A DNA stretch of 64,000 nt from Succinatimonas sp. UBA7265 (GCA_002473165.1 DKSD01000011.1:1700-65699); one strand, 5' to 3'. Counted from the first letter of the stretch, positions 30,101 to 39,448 are shown. Program-made: numbers and translations. The notes: generated by a model from the letters alone, not told the origin.

Positions 30101-31037
30101 ACAGCGCCCCGGCATAGCGCGAGCAGTTTGAGAAACTGTCCGCGCCTTTAAACACGGCCTTAAAATCCATGGGGAAATAAGCGTAAAACTCCATGCTCCC
30201 CTGCAAAGCCGCATGCCCCCATTCATGGGAGAGCGCCACGCGCCTGACTTCAAGCTTATGCCCCCGCCACATGGCGCTTACATAAGCGTCAAAGTCCCCG
30301 GTGTCAAAGCCCTGCATGCTGTAGCGGCCGCCTTCTATGAGCAAATCGCGGATCTCGGTGTCAAGCGGGAGATCTATCGTCGCAAATTTCTCAATGCCCG
30401 CCCCGCCGAAACTGCGCAAGAGCGCAGGCGCGGCCGTCTCTGAGGGCGCGGCGGCCTGATCGTGCAGCGTGACGCTGACGCCCTGCATCCTCCCCGAACT
30501 CACTCCGGCGTAATCGCCGTCGCAGGCGGCGCTTAAATCAAAGCTCTGCGCCGTGACGTCGACCACCTGCGATCTGAAGGCGAAATTCTCCGAGATGAAA
30601 TGGCGGATCAGCGCCTTGACCGGGATGTCGACGCGGTAAGCCTCGCCATCATCAGGCGCGGAAGGCCCTTCAAAAACCTGATCATCCAGGATCACCTGCA
30701 AATGCGGGGCTTTGATCTCCTCGGCCTCAAGCGCGCCGTTTAACAGCCATTGAGGCAGCGACCAGGCGACTTTAAGGCTGTCGCCTGAGACAGTCACGAC
30801 CTCCGGCACCGCAACCTTAAACGGCCCGTCTGAGGCAAAGCCCCACAGCAGGCTGCCGCTTTTTAAGCGCAGATCTATCTCAACCGAGGTGTACTCGCGG
30901 CAGAGCTCCGCGGCGGTTTTCAGCACCCGGTTTGAGCCTGAGAGCGTGCCCAAAAGCAGCCACACGCAGAGCACGGACACGGTAAGCGCCCCAAAGAGCA
31001 GCGCCGCCAAAAATCCCAAAAACCTGCCTGCGGCCAT
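27138..31037 (-). CDS. tamB: TamB, inner-membrane AsmA-like lipid-transport bridge
   Basis: TamB (1299 residues) is the large inner-membrane partner of TamA; it spans the periplasm as a hydrophobic beta-taco groove and is implicated in phospholipid transport and barrel assembly. An N-terminal membrane helix (about 6-30) is followed by a long repetitive beta-rich region (SLKVAW, LRFDTFTLR and similar strands) and the C-terminal DUF490 domain from about 900, ending VDLIYSFEFN. The ATG overlaps the tamA stop (TGATG). It is close to the E. coli length (1259). Confidence 0.93.
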   Translation of the reverse strand: MAAGRFLGFLAALLFGALTVSVLCVWLLLGTLSGSNRVLKTAAELCREYTSVEIDLRLKSGSLLWGFASDGPFKVAVPEVVTVSGDSLKVAWSLPQWLLNGALEAEEIKAPHLQVILDDQVFEGPSAPDDGEAYRVDIPVKALIRHFISENFAFRSQVVDVTAQSFDLSAACDGDYAGVSSGRMQGVSVTLHDQAAAPSETAAPALLRSFGGAGIEKFATIDLPLDTEIRDLLIEGGRYSMQGFDTGDFDAYVSAMWRGHKLEVRRVALSHEWGHAALQGSMEFYAYFPMDFKAVFKGADSFSNCSRYAGALCALEGGASIKGDLSDLKVNALEDGPRGLKAQARLNALSSLLPLEAEVTAQSAAWPLWMPPELAGTPGCGEVAEVAPARGNEQNLRLPPDTCGVRGAGVKAAARGAIMDKLELEAQGAFTGYGFEDLKASAAALLDDFAPKLRSFKADGLYQGGALRAEAQNEDPEGPALFDGKLSFEAQNAAALSPLLSEKLAVSSKLTLADADGALQARAEDLDTLFTFEGRRAAFKARELSLTRDDGLKILLAKARLSSGGSALEADGELSESSDLQGRLEAGDLSELLPGLSGQAAGTFRVRGPLEAPEAEAVLRSPEISYGDQSAKELSLSARFSAAQRRGALTLLSDEVRLASSLQPSRRCALEASGVPENHTLSLNCLGSNSGFASVRGSFDAGKSLWSGTLSDLFLYSEFTDPLSLSAPAQLSFDLKQGQGKISPLKIRSKTGTLSTSEIIFGASGARGSADLENADLAFLSKFLPKGHTLEGSVSGHASFASQGGAPQAQGDFKVSGGRYVSDELRLRFDTFTLRTAFERDALEADLAAVLSRSRGGLDLSLKIADPKGRKALSGTVKLKGLALRTFSHLGGAFNELEGSADLRADLGGTLSKPLLNGALVVKGSAEPRYDVGRIDDFDLRLDAKGDHGDLKGTVSLNQGKAELAGALDWGSGAQGSVSLRAAKLPLFLAGYGNCLADLDLRAAFGDVLRIEGRADIPSARIKVQTLADSGTAPSPDEVLVGPEGTENLLKKRLRPQPPERSEINLELSLGDDVRVEAMGLKARAAGGVRLEKALTDRDVKASGKVELVDGRAELYGHRFLVSYAEADFDGKITNPKIRAEAIADPSGIEDDVTAGVRAEGHPADLQVKLFSRPAMSQNEILSYLLYGHGLEKSAEDPDSTSGQLLLALGLGTTTGLVNSISEALGVGGLQFGSSGTGDQTQVGVQGYLTSRIMISYGYGVFTSVGEFRLRYELMRKLYAEFVSSVDQAVDLIYSFEFN

Positions 31038-32806
31038 CAGAACTCCGGCCCGAAGGCAAAGTGCAGCTTGAACGAGGTGTCATCGTCGCTGATGCCGCAC
31101 GCTAGATCGACGCTCACCGTGCCGTAGCCTGAGACATAGCGGTAGCCTATGCCCGGTCCCCAGAGCATGTCGCCGGTTTCCGTCTTGCTGTAGGCTTTGC
31201 CCGCGTCGAGGAACACGGCGCCGCGGGAGTTCTCGATCCCCACGGGGAACTGGAACTCCGCCGAGCCTAAGCTTAAATATTTGCCGCCGTTTAAGCCCCC
31301 TGAGTTGCGCGGGGCTTTGCTCATGTAGCCAAAGCCTCTGACGCTGCGATCGCCGCCTGCGAAAAAGCGCAGCGAAGGCGGCACTTTCGCGGCGTCGCGC
31401 CCGGCGGTGATGCCCTGGGTTAAACGGAAGATAAAGCGGGTGTTCTCCGTGGGGCTTAACACGCCGCGGAAACTTAACACGGCGCGGAAGAAATCGTAAT
31501 CGGAAAACGCCCGCGTGCCGCCTGAGAAATCGCCTGAGACGCTGTAGCCAAAATGCGGATCCTGCCCGCCGGAGCTTTCGCGCCGCGACAGCTGAATCCC
31601 CGGCATGAGGTTTACGGCCGTGCCGCTGTCGGAGCCCTGGGTGTAATCCTCGTACTCGGCGCGCAGCGACCAGTCGCGGCGCCATTTGCCGGTATGGTTC
31701 TGCACGTAGTGGAAGCTTGCGTGCGAGAGATCGGAGAGCGTGTCGTTAAAATCGGTGTGCAGCTGCGCCAGGCGCACGTAGTAATAGTCAAGGTTGGGAT
31801 CTTTGCGCGGGATCTTATAGATCACCTCGGCGTTGCGCTTGATGGCCGAAATGCGCGCGTAAGTCGAAAGCGAGTGCCCGTAGCGGTTTAACAGCGGCTT
31901 GTCCCACTCGGCGAGCACGCGGAAGCGCTCATCGGTGGAGTAGCCGGCGCCCAGGCGCATGAGGTTTTTGCTCTTGCGCTCAAGATGCAGCTCCAATGGC
32001 ACTTCACGGTTTGCCAGTTTATCCGTGCGCGGCTGCACGTCGACGCTGCGGTAAAAGCCCGTCTGCGACATGGACGACTGGAAATCGTTTAAGGCCTTTG
32101 AGGAAAAAGGCGTGCCCCGGTTTAGCGTGAACAGGCTCTGCGCGGGCTCCAAGAGCTCCTGCGTCTGCGCGTCGGCAATGAGCGCGCCGAAGCTGTAGCG
32201 TTTGCCGGTGTCGAGCACCAGCGCGATGTCCGCGCGGTTTTGATCGTCATAGACCATGATGCGCGAATACAAAAGTTTGGCGTCAAAGAAGCCCAAAGCC
32301 ATGGCGTTGGCGCGCAAATCGGCCTTGAGCTTTTCGTAGGCGCCGTGATCGAGCACGGCGTACGGCTTGATGCCGCTGCGCTCCAAAAGCCGGCGGAACG
32401 AGGCGTAGCCCGCGCCCTCGCCCAAGATCTCAAGATGGGCCTCGCGGATGTACAAAGGCTTGCCAGGATCTATCTGCACCTCGACCTCGCGGGAGAAGCT
32501 GTCGCGCTCAGGCACCGTGATCTCGATGCCGGGGTGGTAGTAGCCCAAGGCCCGCAGCGCGAGCGCCGTCTTGTCGCGGATCTCGCGGGTAAAGCTGCGC
32601 GCGCGCCGCGCGGGAATGGCCGGGAGCGCTGAGAGCGTCTCATTGACATTATCCAAAAGCCGGCCATCGGTACCCGTCACCTTGAACGTCACGCGATCCT
32701 GCTCCCGCGGGCTCTCCTCCTGGGAGAGCGAGCAGCCTGAGAGCAGCAGCAGGGCGAGCGCGGACGCCCCGGCTTTAGCCAGGAAGGCCTGTGTGCCTTG
32801 TGCCAT
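31037..32806 (-). CDS. tamA: TamA, Omp85-family barrel, with lipoprotein signal
   Basis: TamA (589 residues) has POTRA domains (about 35-265) and a 16-strand Omp85 barrel. The loop-6 signature VRGFGY is present in RSVRGFGYMSKAPRN and the protein ends in Phe (FAFGPEF). The N-terminus is unusual: after a hydrophobic segment comes LLSGC, a perfect lipobox with Cys25, instead of a plain signal peptide. The ATG at 32806 has GGAGG at the right distance; a longer frame from 32866 lacks this. It is the first gene of tamA-tamB-hpt-lon-like and diverges from carA. Confidence 0.92.
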   Translation of the reverse strand: MAQGTQAFLAKAGASALALLLLSGCSLSQEESPREQDRVTFKVTGTDGRLLDNVNETLSALPAIPARRARSFTREIRDKTALALRALGYYHPGIEITVPERDSFSREVEVQIDPGKPLYIREAHLEILGEGAGYASFRRLLERSGIKPYAVLDHGAYEKLKADLRANAMALGFFDAKLLYSRIMVYDDQNRADIALVLDTGKRYSFGALIADAQTQELLEPAQSLFTLNRGTPFSSKALNDFQSSMSQTGFYRSVDVQPRTDKLANREVPLELHLERKSKNLMRLGAGYSTDERFRVLAEWDKPLLNRYGHSLSTYARISAIKRNAEVIYKIPRKDPNLDYYYVRLAQLHTDFNDTLSDLSHASFHYVQNHTGKWRRDWSLRAEYEDYTQGSDSGTAVNLMPGIQLSRRESSGGQDPHFGYSVSGDFSGGTRAFSDYDFFRAVLSFRGVLSPTENTRFIFRLTQGITAGRDAAKVPPSLRFFAGGDRSVRGFGYMSKAPRNSGGLNGGKYLSLGSAEFQFPVGIENSRGAVFLDAGKAYSKTETGDMLWGPGIGYRYVSGYGTVSVDLACGISDDDTSFKLHFAFGPEF

Positions 32807-32965
32807 CGCGCCCCTCCGCAACTGCCGCGCCGTTTGGGCGCGCCCTCTTTTAAACCCGGGCCGCATCAGGCCCCTGAATTTAGGAATTAGTATATCTCAC
32901 GGCCCGCCTTGCGCCCTAAAGCGCCCTGCGGCCGCAGTCGCGGCGCGGGCGCCGTGTTTTGATTG

Positions 32966-32974
32966 TGCTAGAAT
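32966..32974 (+). promoter_or_regulatory. extended -10 promoter of carA
   Basis: TGCTAGAAT is an extended -10 element with five of six matches in the hexamer, so a -35 box is less needed. Transcription would begin near 32981, giving a leader of about 74 nt before the GTG start. Confidence 0.55.
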
Positions 32975-33054
32975 ATCGCGGATTAAGACCCTGCGCTCTC
33001 TCTGAGGTCGCTGTCTTGTCGGGATGTAAACACTGTCGTTTCCGGGGGGTTCCT

Positions 33055-34191
33055 GTGGGTTCAACCGCAATCCTGGCTCTCGCAGACGGTACGGTTTTCA
33101 GAGGCCGCGCGTTCGGCGCTGAAAATGTCACCGCTGTCGGCGAGGTCGTCTTCAACACGTCCATGACCGGCTATCAGGAGATCCTCACCGATCCCTCCTA
33201 CGCAAGCCAAATCGTCACTCTGACCTATCCTCATATCGGCAACTACGGCACGAACGCCGAAGACGTCGAATCCGCGCAAATCTGCGCCATGGGCCTGGTG
33301 ATCCGCGATCTCTCGGTCACGGCCTCAAACTTCCGCAGCGAAAAGACGCTCAGCGATTTCTTAAAAGAGCACGGCAAACCCGGCATCTGCGGCATCGACA
33401 CCCGCATGCTCACGCGCATTCTCCGCGACAAGGGCGCGCAGAACGCCTGCCTCACGACCGATCCCAAAATAGATGAAAAGGAAGCGCTCGCCAAAGCCAA
33501 AGCCTTCAGCGGGATCAAGGGCCTGGATCTTGCCAAAGTCGTCACGACGAAAGAGCGCTATGTGTTCACTGAAGGCTCCTGGGTCTTAGACCAGGGCTAT
33601 GTAAAGCCGGCGCGCACGGAGTTTAACGTCGTCGCCTACGACTTTGGCATCAAGCGCAATATCTTAAGGCTCCTGTGCGACAGGGGCTGCAAGGTCACGG
33701 TGGTGCCGGCACAGACCCCCGCAAAGGACGTGCTCGAGATGCACCCTGACGGGATCTTCCTCTCAAACGGCCCGGGCGATCCCGAGCCTTGCGACTACGC
33801 GCAAGAGGCCATCAAGGAATTCTTAAAGGCCAAGGTGCCGGTGTTTGGCATTTGCTTAGGCCACCAGCTGCTCTGCCTGGCCTCAGGCGCCAAAACCGTC
33901 AAGATGAAATGCGGCCACCACGGTGCCAACCACCCGGTAAAAGAGCTCGCCTCAGGCAGGGTGTTCATCACCTCGCAAAACCACGGCTTTGCCGTGGACA
34001 AGGAGACGCTCCCTGAAAACCTCAAAGCCACGCACGTCTCGCTCTTTGACGGCACCTTGCAGGGCGCTGAGCGCACGGACTGCCCGGCCTTTGGCTTCCA
34101 GGGGCACCCCGAGGCCAGCCCGGGCCCGCACGATCCGCAGCCGCTTTTTGACCATTTCGTAGAGCTCATGCGCAAATATCGCCAGGAATAG
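33055..34191 (+). CDS. carA: carbamoyl-phosphate synthase small subunit
   Basis: CarA (378 residues; E. coli 382) hydrolyses glutamine and passes ammonia to CarB for carbamoyl phosphate, the precursor of arginine and pyrimidines. The N-terminal domain has the GEVVFNTSMTGYQEILTDPSY signature region. The class I glutaminase has the nucleophile Cys267 in VFGICLGHQLL and the catalytic His-Glu pair in GFQGHPEASPGPHD. The GTG at 33055 follows a run of six Gs and matches the family N-terminus; starts further upstream add 32 foreign residues. Confidence 0.96.
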   Translation: MGSTAILALADGTVFRGRAFGAENVTAVGEVVFNTSMTGYQEILTDPSYASQIVTLTYPHIGNYGTNAEDVESAQICAMGLVIRDLSVTASNFRSEKTLSDFLKEHGKPGICGIDTRMLTRILRDKGAQNACLTTDPKIDEKEALAKAKAFSGIKGLDLAKVVTTKERYVFTEGSWVLDQGYVKPARTEFNVVAYDFGIKRNILRLLCDRGCKVTVVPAQTPAKDVLEMHPDGIFLSNGPGDPEPCDYAQEAIKEFLKAKVPVFGICLGHQLLCLASGAKTVKMKCGHHGANHPVKELASGRVFITSQNHGFAVDKETLPENLKATHVSLFDGTLQGAERTDCPAFGFQGHPEASPGPHDPQPLFDHFVELMRKYRQE

Positions 34192-34200
34192 GAGCCGGAC

Positions 34201-37200
34201 ATGCCTAAGCGTACAGATTTAAAGACCATCCTGATTTTAGGCGCCGGCCCGATCGTGATCGGCCAGGCCTGCGAGTTTGACTACTCCGGCACCCAGGCGG
34301 TGCGCGCGCTGCGCGAGGAAGGCTACAAGGTCGTGCTCGTCAACTCGAACCCGGCCACGATCATGACGGATCCGGATCTCGCGGACGTCACCTATATAGA
34401 GCCCATCCACTGGAAAGTCGTCGAGCACATCATCGAGAAAGAGCGCCCGGACGCCATCCTCCCGACCATGGGCGGCCAGACGGCGTTAAACTGCGCCCTC
34501 GAGCTTGAGAAGCACGGGGTGCTGGCCAAATACGGCGTGGAGATGATCGGCGCCAAGGCCGACGCCATCGACAAAGCCGAGAACCGCGAGCGCTTTGACG
34601 AGGCCATGAAGAAGATCGGCCTCGAGTGCCCGCGCGCCGGCATCGCCCACTCCATGGAAGAGGCCTGGGAAGTGCAGCGCAAAGTCGGCTTCCCCTGCAT
34701 CATCCGCCCGTCGTTCACCATGGGCGGCACCGGCGGCGGCATCGCCTACAACCCCGAGGACTTCGAGACGATCTGCAACAAGGGCCTCGAGCTCTCCCCC
34801 ACCCATGAGCTGCTCATAGACGAGTCGCTCATCGGCTGGAAGGAATTTGAGATGGAGGTCGTGCGCGATCGCAAGGACAACTGCATCATCGTCTGCTCCA
34901 TCGAGAACCTGGACCCCATGGGCATCCACACCGGCGACTCCATCACCGTGGCCCCGGCGCAGACGCTTACGGACAAGGAATACCAGATCATGCGCGACGC
35001 CGCCATGGCGGTGCTGCGCGAGATCGGCGTCGAGACCGGCGGCTCGAACGTCCAGTTCGGCATCAACCCCAAAAACGGCCGCATGGTCATCATCGAGATG
35101 AACCCGCGCGTCTCCCGCTCCTCGGCTTTAGCCTCCAAGGCCACGGGCTTTCCGATCGCGAAGATCGCCGCCAAGCTGGCGGTGGGCTACACGCTCGATG
35201 AGCTCGGCAACGACATCACCGGAGATAAAACCCCGGCCTCGTTTGAGCCGGCGCTTGACTACGTCGTCACCAAGGTGCCGCGCTTTAACTTTGAGAAATT
35301 CCCCAACTCCGATGACCGCCTGACGACCCAGATGAAGTCCGTGGGCGAGGTCATGGCCATAGGCAGGACGTTCCAGGAATCGCTGCAAAAAGCGCTGCGC
35401 GGCCTGGAGACCGGCAAGTGCGGCCTCGATCCGCGCCTTGACATGAAATCCCAGGGCGCCCGCACCAGGCTCATCCATGAGCTCGAAAACGCCGGCGCGC
35501 ACCGCATCTGGTACATCGCCGACGCCTTCAGGCTCGGGCTCACGGTCGACGAGGTGCACCGCTACACGAATATCGATCCCTGGTTCCTCTGCCAGATCAA
35601 AGAGCTCATCGACATCGAGATCGGCCTGGACGGGCGCACATTAAAGTCCGTGGACGCGGCCGAAATGCGCGATCTCAAATCGCGCGGCTTCTCGGACAAG
35701 CGCCTGGCGCAGCTGCTGCACACGACCGAAGATCGCGTGCGCGCCCGCCGCTGGCTGCACGAGGTCTACCCGACGTTCAAGCGCGTTGACACCTGCGCCG
35801 CCGAGTTCCCGACCTCGACTGCCTACATGTACTCGACCTACGAGCAGGAGGATGAGGCCTGCCCGGGCAAGCGCCGCAAGATCGTGGTCTTAGGCGGCGG
35901 CCCGAACCGCATCGGCCAGGGCATAGAGTTTGACTACTGCTGCGTGCACGCCTCCATGGTGCTGCGCGAGGACGGCTATGAGACCATCATGGTCAACTGC
36001 AACCCTGAGACCGTGTCCACGGACTACGACGTCTCCGATCGCCTGTACTTTGAGCCGGTGACGCTTGAGGACGTGCTGGAGATCTGCCGCGTCGAGAAAC
36101 CTGACGGGGTCATCGTGCAGTTTGGCGGCCAGACGCCGCTGAAGCTTGCCAAGAAGCTTGAGCAGGAGGGCGTGAAGATCATCGGCACGAGCCCGGATGA
36201 CATCGACCGCGCCGAAGACCGCAAGCTCTTCCAGGAAGTCGTAAACCGCTTAAAGCTGCTGCAGCCGCGCAACGGCACGGCCGTGTCGTTAAACCAGGCC
36301 GTCGAGATCGCGCAGCAGATAGGCTACCCGCTCGTGGTGCGCCCGTCCTACGTCTTAGGCGGCCGCGCCATGGAGGTCGTGTACGACGAGCAGGATCTCA
36401 GGCACTACTTCAAGGAGGCCGTGAAGGTCTCCAACAAGAGCCCGGTGCTGCTGGACAAATTCCTTGACCACGCCACCGAGATCGATGTCGACGCCGTCGC
36501 CGACGGCAAAGACGTTGTGATAGGCGGCATCATGGAGCATGTCGAGGAGTGCGGCGTGCACTCAGGCGACGCCTCCTGCGTGCTCCCGCCGTGGCACCTT
36601 TCAAAAGAGATCCAAAAGCGCCTTGCCGACATCTCCCGCGAGCTGGCGCTGGCGCTCAACGTGCGCGGCCTGATGAACGTGCAGCTGGCTGTGCGCGAGG
36701 ACAAGATCTACTTAATCGAGGTCAACCCGCGCGCCGCCCGCACCGTGCCGTTCGTGTCCAAGGCCACCGGCCTGCCGCTTGCCAAGATCGCAGCGAGGAT
36801 CATGGTCGGCCAGACCATCGCGCAGCAGGGCATAAAGCAGGTCATTCCGCCTTACTACTCCGTAAAGGAGGTCGTGCTGCCCTTTGCCAAATTCCCGGGA
36901 TCCGATCCGCTTTTGGGACCTGAGATGCGCTCGACGGGCGAGGTCATGGGCACGGCCCACATGTTCCCCGAGGCTTACGCCAAAGCCGAGCTCGCGGCCA
37001 AATCGCCGATCGTGCGCCAGGGCACCGTGCTGCTCTCCGTGAAAAAATCCGACAAAGACCGCCTGCCGCGCCTGGGCAAGCTTTTGCAAAAAGCCGGCTT
37101 TACGCTTGAGGCCACCTCCGGCACCTGCCAGTGCCTTGAGGAGGCCGGGGTTGAAGTCAAGCGCGTCAACAAGGTCTACGAAGGCCGCCCGAACATCCTC

Positions 37201-37428
37201 GATTACTTAAAGAGCGGGCGCTACAGCTGGGTCATCAACACCACGGAAGGCCGCCAGTCCGTTGAGGATTCGCGCGAGCTGCGCCGCAGCGCCCTGCGCT
37301 ACTGCGTGGGCTACACCACGACGCTCAACGCCGCGTTCGCCTGCATCGAGGCGCTGCCTGAGGACGAGTACCACAATGTGCACTCGCTCCAGGAGCTCCA
37401 TCAGATGATCAAAGACGCTCACAAATAA
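34201..37428 (+). CDS. carB: carbamoyl-phosphate synthase large subunit
   Basis: CarB (1075 residues; E. coli 1073) uses bicarbonate, ammonia from CarA and two ATP. It is a tandem duplication: two ATP-grasp halves (about 1-400 and 555-935), both with GGGPNRIGQGIEFDY-type starts (GAGPIVIGQACEFDY and GGGPNRIGQGIEFDY). They are joined by an oligomerisation domain and followed by a C-terminal MGS-like allosteric domain (from about 940) that binds UMP and ornithine in relatives. It starts nine bases after carA. Confidence 0.97.
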   Translation: MPKRTDLKTILILGAGPIVIGQACEFDYSGTQAVRALREEGYKVVLVNSNPATIMTDPDLADVTYIEPIHWKVVEHIIEKERPDAILPTMGGQTALNCALELEKHGVLAKYGVEMIGAKADAIDKAENRERFDEAMKKIGLECPRAGIAHSMEEAWEVQRKVGFPCIIRPSFTMGGTGGGIAYNPEDFETICNKGLELSPTHELLIDESLIGWKEFEMEVVRDRKDNCIIVCSIENLDPMGIHTGDSITVAPAQTLTDKEYQIMRDAAMAVLREIGVETGGSNVQFGINPKNGRMVIIEMNPRVSRSSALASKATGFPIAKIAAKLAVGYTLDELGNDITGDKTPASFEPALDYVVTKVPRFNFEKFPNSDDRLTTQMKSVGEVMAIGRTFQESLQKALRGLETGKCGLDPRLDMKSQGARTRLIHELENAGAHRIWYIADAFRLGLTVDEVHRYTNIDPWFLCQIKELIDIEIGLDGRTLKSVDAAEMRDLKSRGFSDKRLAQLLHTTEDRVRARRWLHEVYPTFKRVDTCAAEFPTSTAYMYSTYEQEDEACPGKRRKIVVLGGGPNRIGQGIEFDYCCVHASMVLREDGYETIMVNCNPETVSTDYDVSDRLYFEPVTLEDVLEICRVEKPDGVIVQFGGQTPLKLAKKLEQEGVKIIGTSPDDIDRAEDRKLFQEVVNRLKLLQPRNGTAVSLNQAVEIAQQIGYPLVVRPSYVLGGRAMEVVYDEQDLRHYFKEAVKVSNKSPVLLDKFLDHATEIDVDAVADGKDVVIGGIMEHVEECGVHSGDASCVLPPWHLSKEIQKRLADISRELALALNVRGLMNVQLAVREDKIYLIEVNPRAARTVPFVSKATGLPLAKIAARIMVGQTIAQQGIKQVIPPYYSVKEVVLPFAKFPGSDPLLGPEMRSTGEVMGTAHMFPEAYAKAELAAKSPIVRQGTVLLSVKKSDKDRLPRLGKLLQKAGFTLEATSGTCQCLEEAGVEVKRVNKVYEGRPNILDYLKSGRYSWVINTTEGRQSVEDSRELRRSALRYCVGYTTTLNAAFACIEALPEDEYHNVHSLQELHQMIKDAHK

Positions 37429-37449
37429 AGCCGAGCCTTGATAAAACGC

Positions 37450-37485
37450 CAGGCGGCGGCCGCAGCCGCCGCCTGATTTTTTTTT
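37450..37485 (+). terminator. terminator of carAB
   Basis: CAGGCGGCGGC and GCCGCCGCCTG form a perfect 11-bp stem with a four-base loop, followed by ATTTTTTTTT. Confidence 0.92.
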
Positions 37486-37498
37486 GCGTTCAGGAAAA

Positions 37499-37531
37499 GC
37501 GCGGGGCCCGGGCCCCGCGCACTGGTATAAT
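37499..37531 (+). promoter_or_regulatory. 22-bp GC palindrome abutting an extended -10 promoter
   Basis: A perfect palindrome with arms GCGCGGGGCCC and GGGCCCCGCGC occupies 37499-37520. Five bases after it begins TATAAT (37526-37531), preceded by TGG, an extended -10 element. The palindrome covers the -35 position, where a bound protein would control the MsbA-like gene about 100 bp downstream. It could also be an extruding GC hairpin. Confidence 0.5.
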
Positions 37532-37632
37532 TTGCACCGTGTTTCTTTTTTAAGGCGGCGCGGAAGTGGCGCGCCCCGTTAAATCTAATTTACAAATAAC
37601 AATATTTTAATTTCAATTTTCTTTGAGACCGC

Positions 37633-39435
37633 ATGCTAAAGCTGTTTAGATCCATAGTCTCCTTTATCCGCAACGACGGCAACGCGGAATCCCAGGTCAA
37701 ATGGTCGCTGTACCTGAGGGTGTGGAAGGAGTTCGGCCTGCCCTACTGGAAATTCCTGCTCTTAGGCGTCATCTGCACCATCCTCGCCTCGTCGGCAGAA
37801 GGCTTTGCCATCACGCTCGTGCAGAAGATCATCGACGAAGGCTTCGTCGAAAAGAACATGAACTCGCTGTACATGATCGGCCTTGAGCTCATCGGCGCCT
37901 ATTTCCTAAAGAGCATCTTCACGTTCTCCAAGACCGTGTCGATCGCCAGAGTGGGCTTTAAAGGCGCGGCCGCGCTCAGAAAGCGCCTGTTTAAGCACAT
38001 GATGACGCTCTCCATGGACTTCTTCCAGACCACGCACTCGGGCATGATGATGAACATCTTTGTGGGACTTGCCAGCGCCATGCTCAACATGGTGACCTCG
38101 GGCGTCATGAGCATCATTCAGAACGCCTCGACACTCGTCATCATGATCTCGCTGATGTTCTGGTACTCGCCCAGGCTTACGATCACCATGTTTATCTTAG
38201 GGCCGCTCATCGCCCTCGTCATGACGCTCATCGCCAGGCGCCGCCGCGTCGTCGCGCGCCACCGCTTTGCCTTGGACGGCAAATCCATGACGCAGATCTC
38301 CGAGGCCTACCAGGGGATCAAGACCGTGCAGGCCTTCTGCACGGAGAAAACCGAGTACGACAAGATCTCCGACACCGAGGATCGCAAGGTCAAAGTCGGC
38401 ATGCAGGGGGCGCGGCTTTCGGGCATTCAGTCCCCGCTTTTGGAGATCCTGATCTCCATGGGCCTGTGCGGCGCGCTGATCGCAGGCGGCGAGTACATCA
38501 CGGCAGGCGAGCTCACGACCGGCGATTTCACGGCCTTCCTGTTGGCCATGACAGCCGCCTACAAGCCGGTGAAGTCGCTCTCCTCCGTAAGCGGCGGCAT
38601 CCAGGAGGGCCTGATCGCCGCAGAAGGCCTGTTCTCGATGCTCGACCGTCAATCCGCGATCAAGGACGCCCCGGACGCCAAAGACTTTAACGATCAGCGC
38701 ATCAGCGTGAAGCTCGATCACGTGAGGTTTGCCTACGATCCCAAAGAAGGCGATGTGGTAAACGATCTCCGCCTTGACGTCCCCGCCGGGAAGATCTGCG
38801 CCTTTGTAGGCCCCAGCGGCGGCGGCAAGTCCACGATCTTCAACCTGCTGCTGCGCTTTTACGATCCTAAAAGCGGCTCGGTGAGCTTCAACGGCACGGA
38901 TCTGCGCAAGATAAAGCTCGCGTCGCTGCGCAAGTCCATCTCCATCGTCTCCCAGGACGTGTTCCTCTTTAACGACACCGTCATGGCCAACATCCGCTAC
39001 GGCTCCCCTGACGCCACGGACGAGCAGGTTTACGCCGCGGCCAAAGCCGCATACGCCGACGAGTTCATCCGCGAGCTTCCGGGCGGCTACCGCATGCTGG
39101 TGGGCGAGCGCGGCGATCTGCTCTCAGGAGGCCAAAAGCAGCGTATCGCGATCGCGCGCGCCATCTTAAGGAACAGCCCGATCCTGCTGTTGGACGAGGC
39201 CACGAGCGCTTTGGACAGCAAGTCGGAGCACTACATCCGCATGGCGCTGGAAAAGCTCATGAAAGGCCGGACCTGCTTTGTGATCGCCCACCGCCTCTCC
39301 ACGGTCACCGGCGCGGACATGATCTGCTATATAAACCACGGCCGCATCATCGAGCAGGGCACGGACGAGGAACTGTGCGCGAAAAACGGCGAGTATAAGA
39401 AGCTCAAAGATCTGCAGTTCAAAGACAGCAAGTAA
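37633..39435 (+). CDS. MsbA-like ABC exporter (fused permease-ATPase)
   Basis: This 600-residue half-transporter has six membrane helices in the first 330 residues and an ABC domain with Walker A GPSGGGKST (from about 393), signature LSGGQ and Walker B ILLLDEATSALD. The family exports lipid A precursors (MsbA) or other lipids and drugs. Its length and arrangement fit MsbA, but no lpxK follows, so assignment to lipid A is inferred. The ribosome site is weak (GAG). It has its own promoter region and terminator. Confidence 0.85.
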   Translation: MLKLFRSIVSFIRNDGNAESQVKWSLYLRVWKEFGLPYWKFLLLGVICTILASSAEGFAITLVQKIIDEGFVEKNMNSLYMIGLELIGAYFLKSIFTFSKTVSIARVGFKGAAALRKRLFKHMMTLSMDFFQTTHSGMMMNIFVGLASAMLNMVTSGVMSIIQNASTLVIMISLMFWYSPRLTITMFILGPLIALVMTLIARRRRVVARHRFALDGKSMTQISEAYQGIKTVQAFCTEKTEYDKISDTEDRKVKVGMQGARLSGIQSPLLEILISMGLCGALIAGGEYITAGELTTGDFTAFLLAMTAAYKPVKSLSSVSGGIQEGLIAAEGLFSMLDRQSAIKDAPDAKDFNDQRISVKLDHVRFAYDPKEGDVVNDLRLDVPAGKICAFVGPSGGGKSTIFNLLLRFYDPKSGSVSFNGTDLRKIKLASLRKSISIVSQDVFLFNDTVMANIRYGSPDATDEQVYAAAKAAYADEFIRELPGGYRMLVGERGDLLSGGQKQRIAIARAILRNSPILLLDEATSALDSKSEHYIRMALEKLMKGRTCFVIAHRLSTVTGADMICYINHGRIIEQGTDEELCAKNGEYKKLKDLQFKDSK

Positions 39436-39448
39436 GCGCTGCTGACAC

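Noticed and set aside
32959..33054. Longer N-terminus for carA
   Set aside because: The additional 32 residues are not found in CarA and include the promoter region; GTG 33055 gives the family start.
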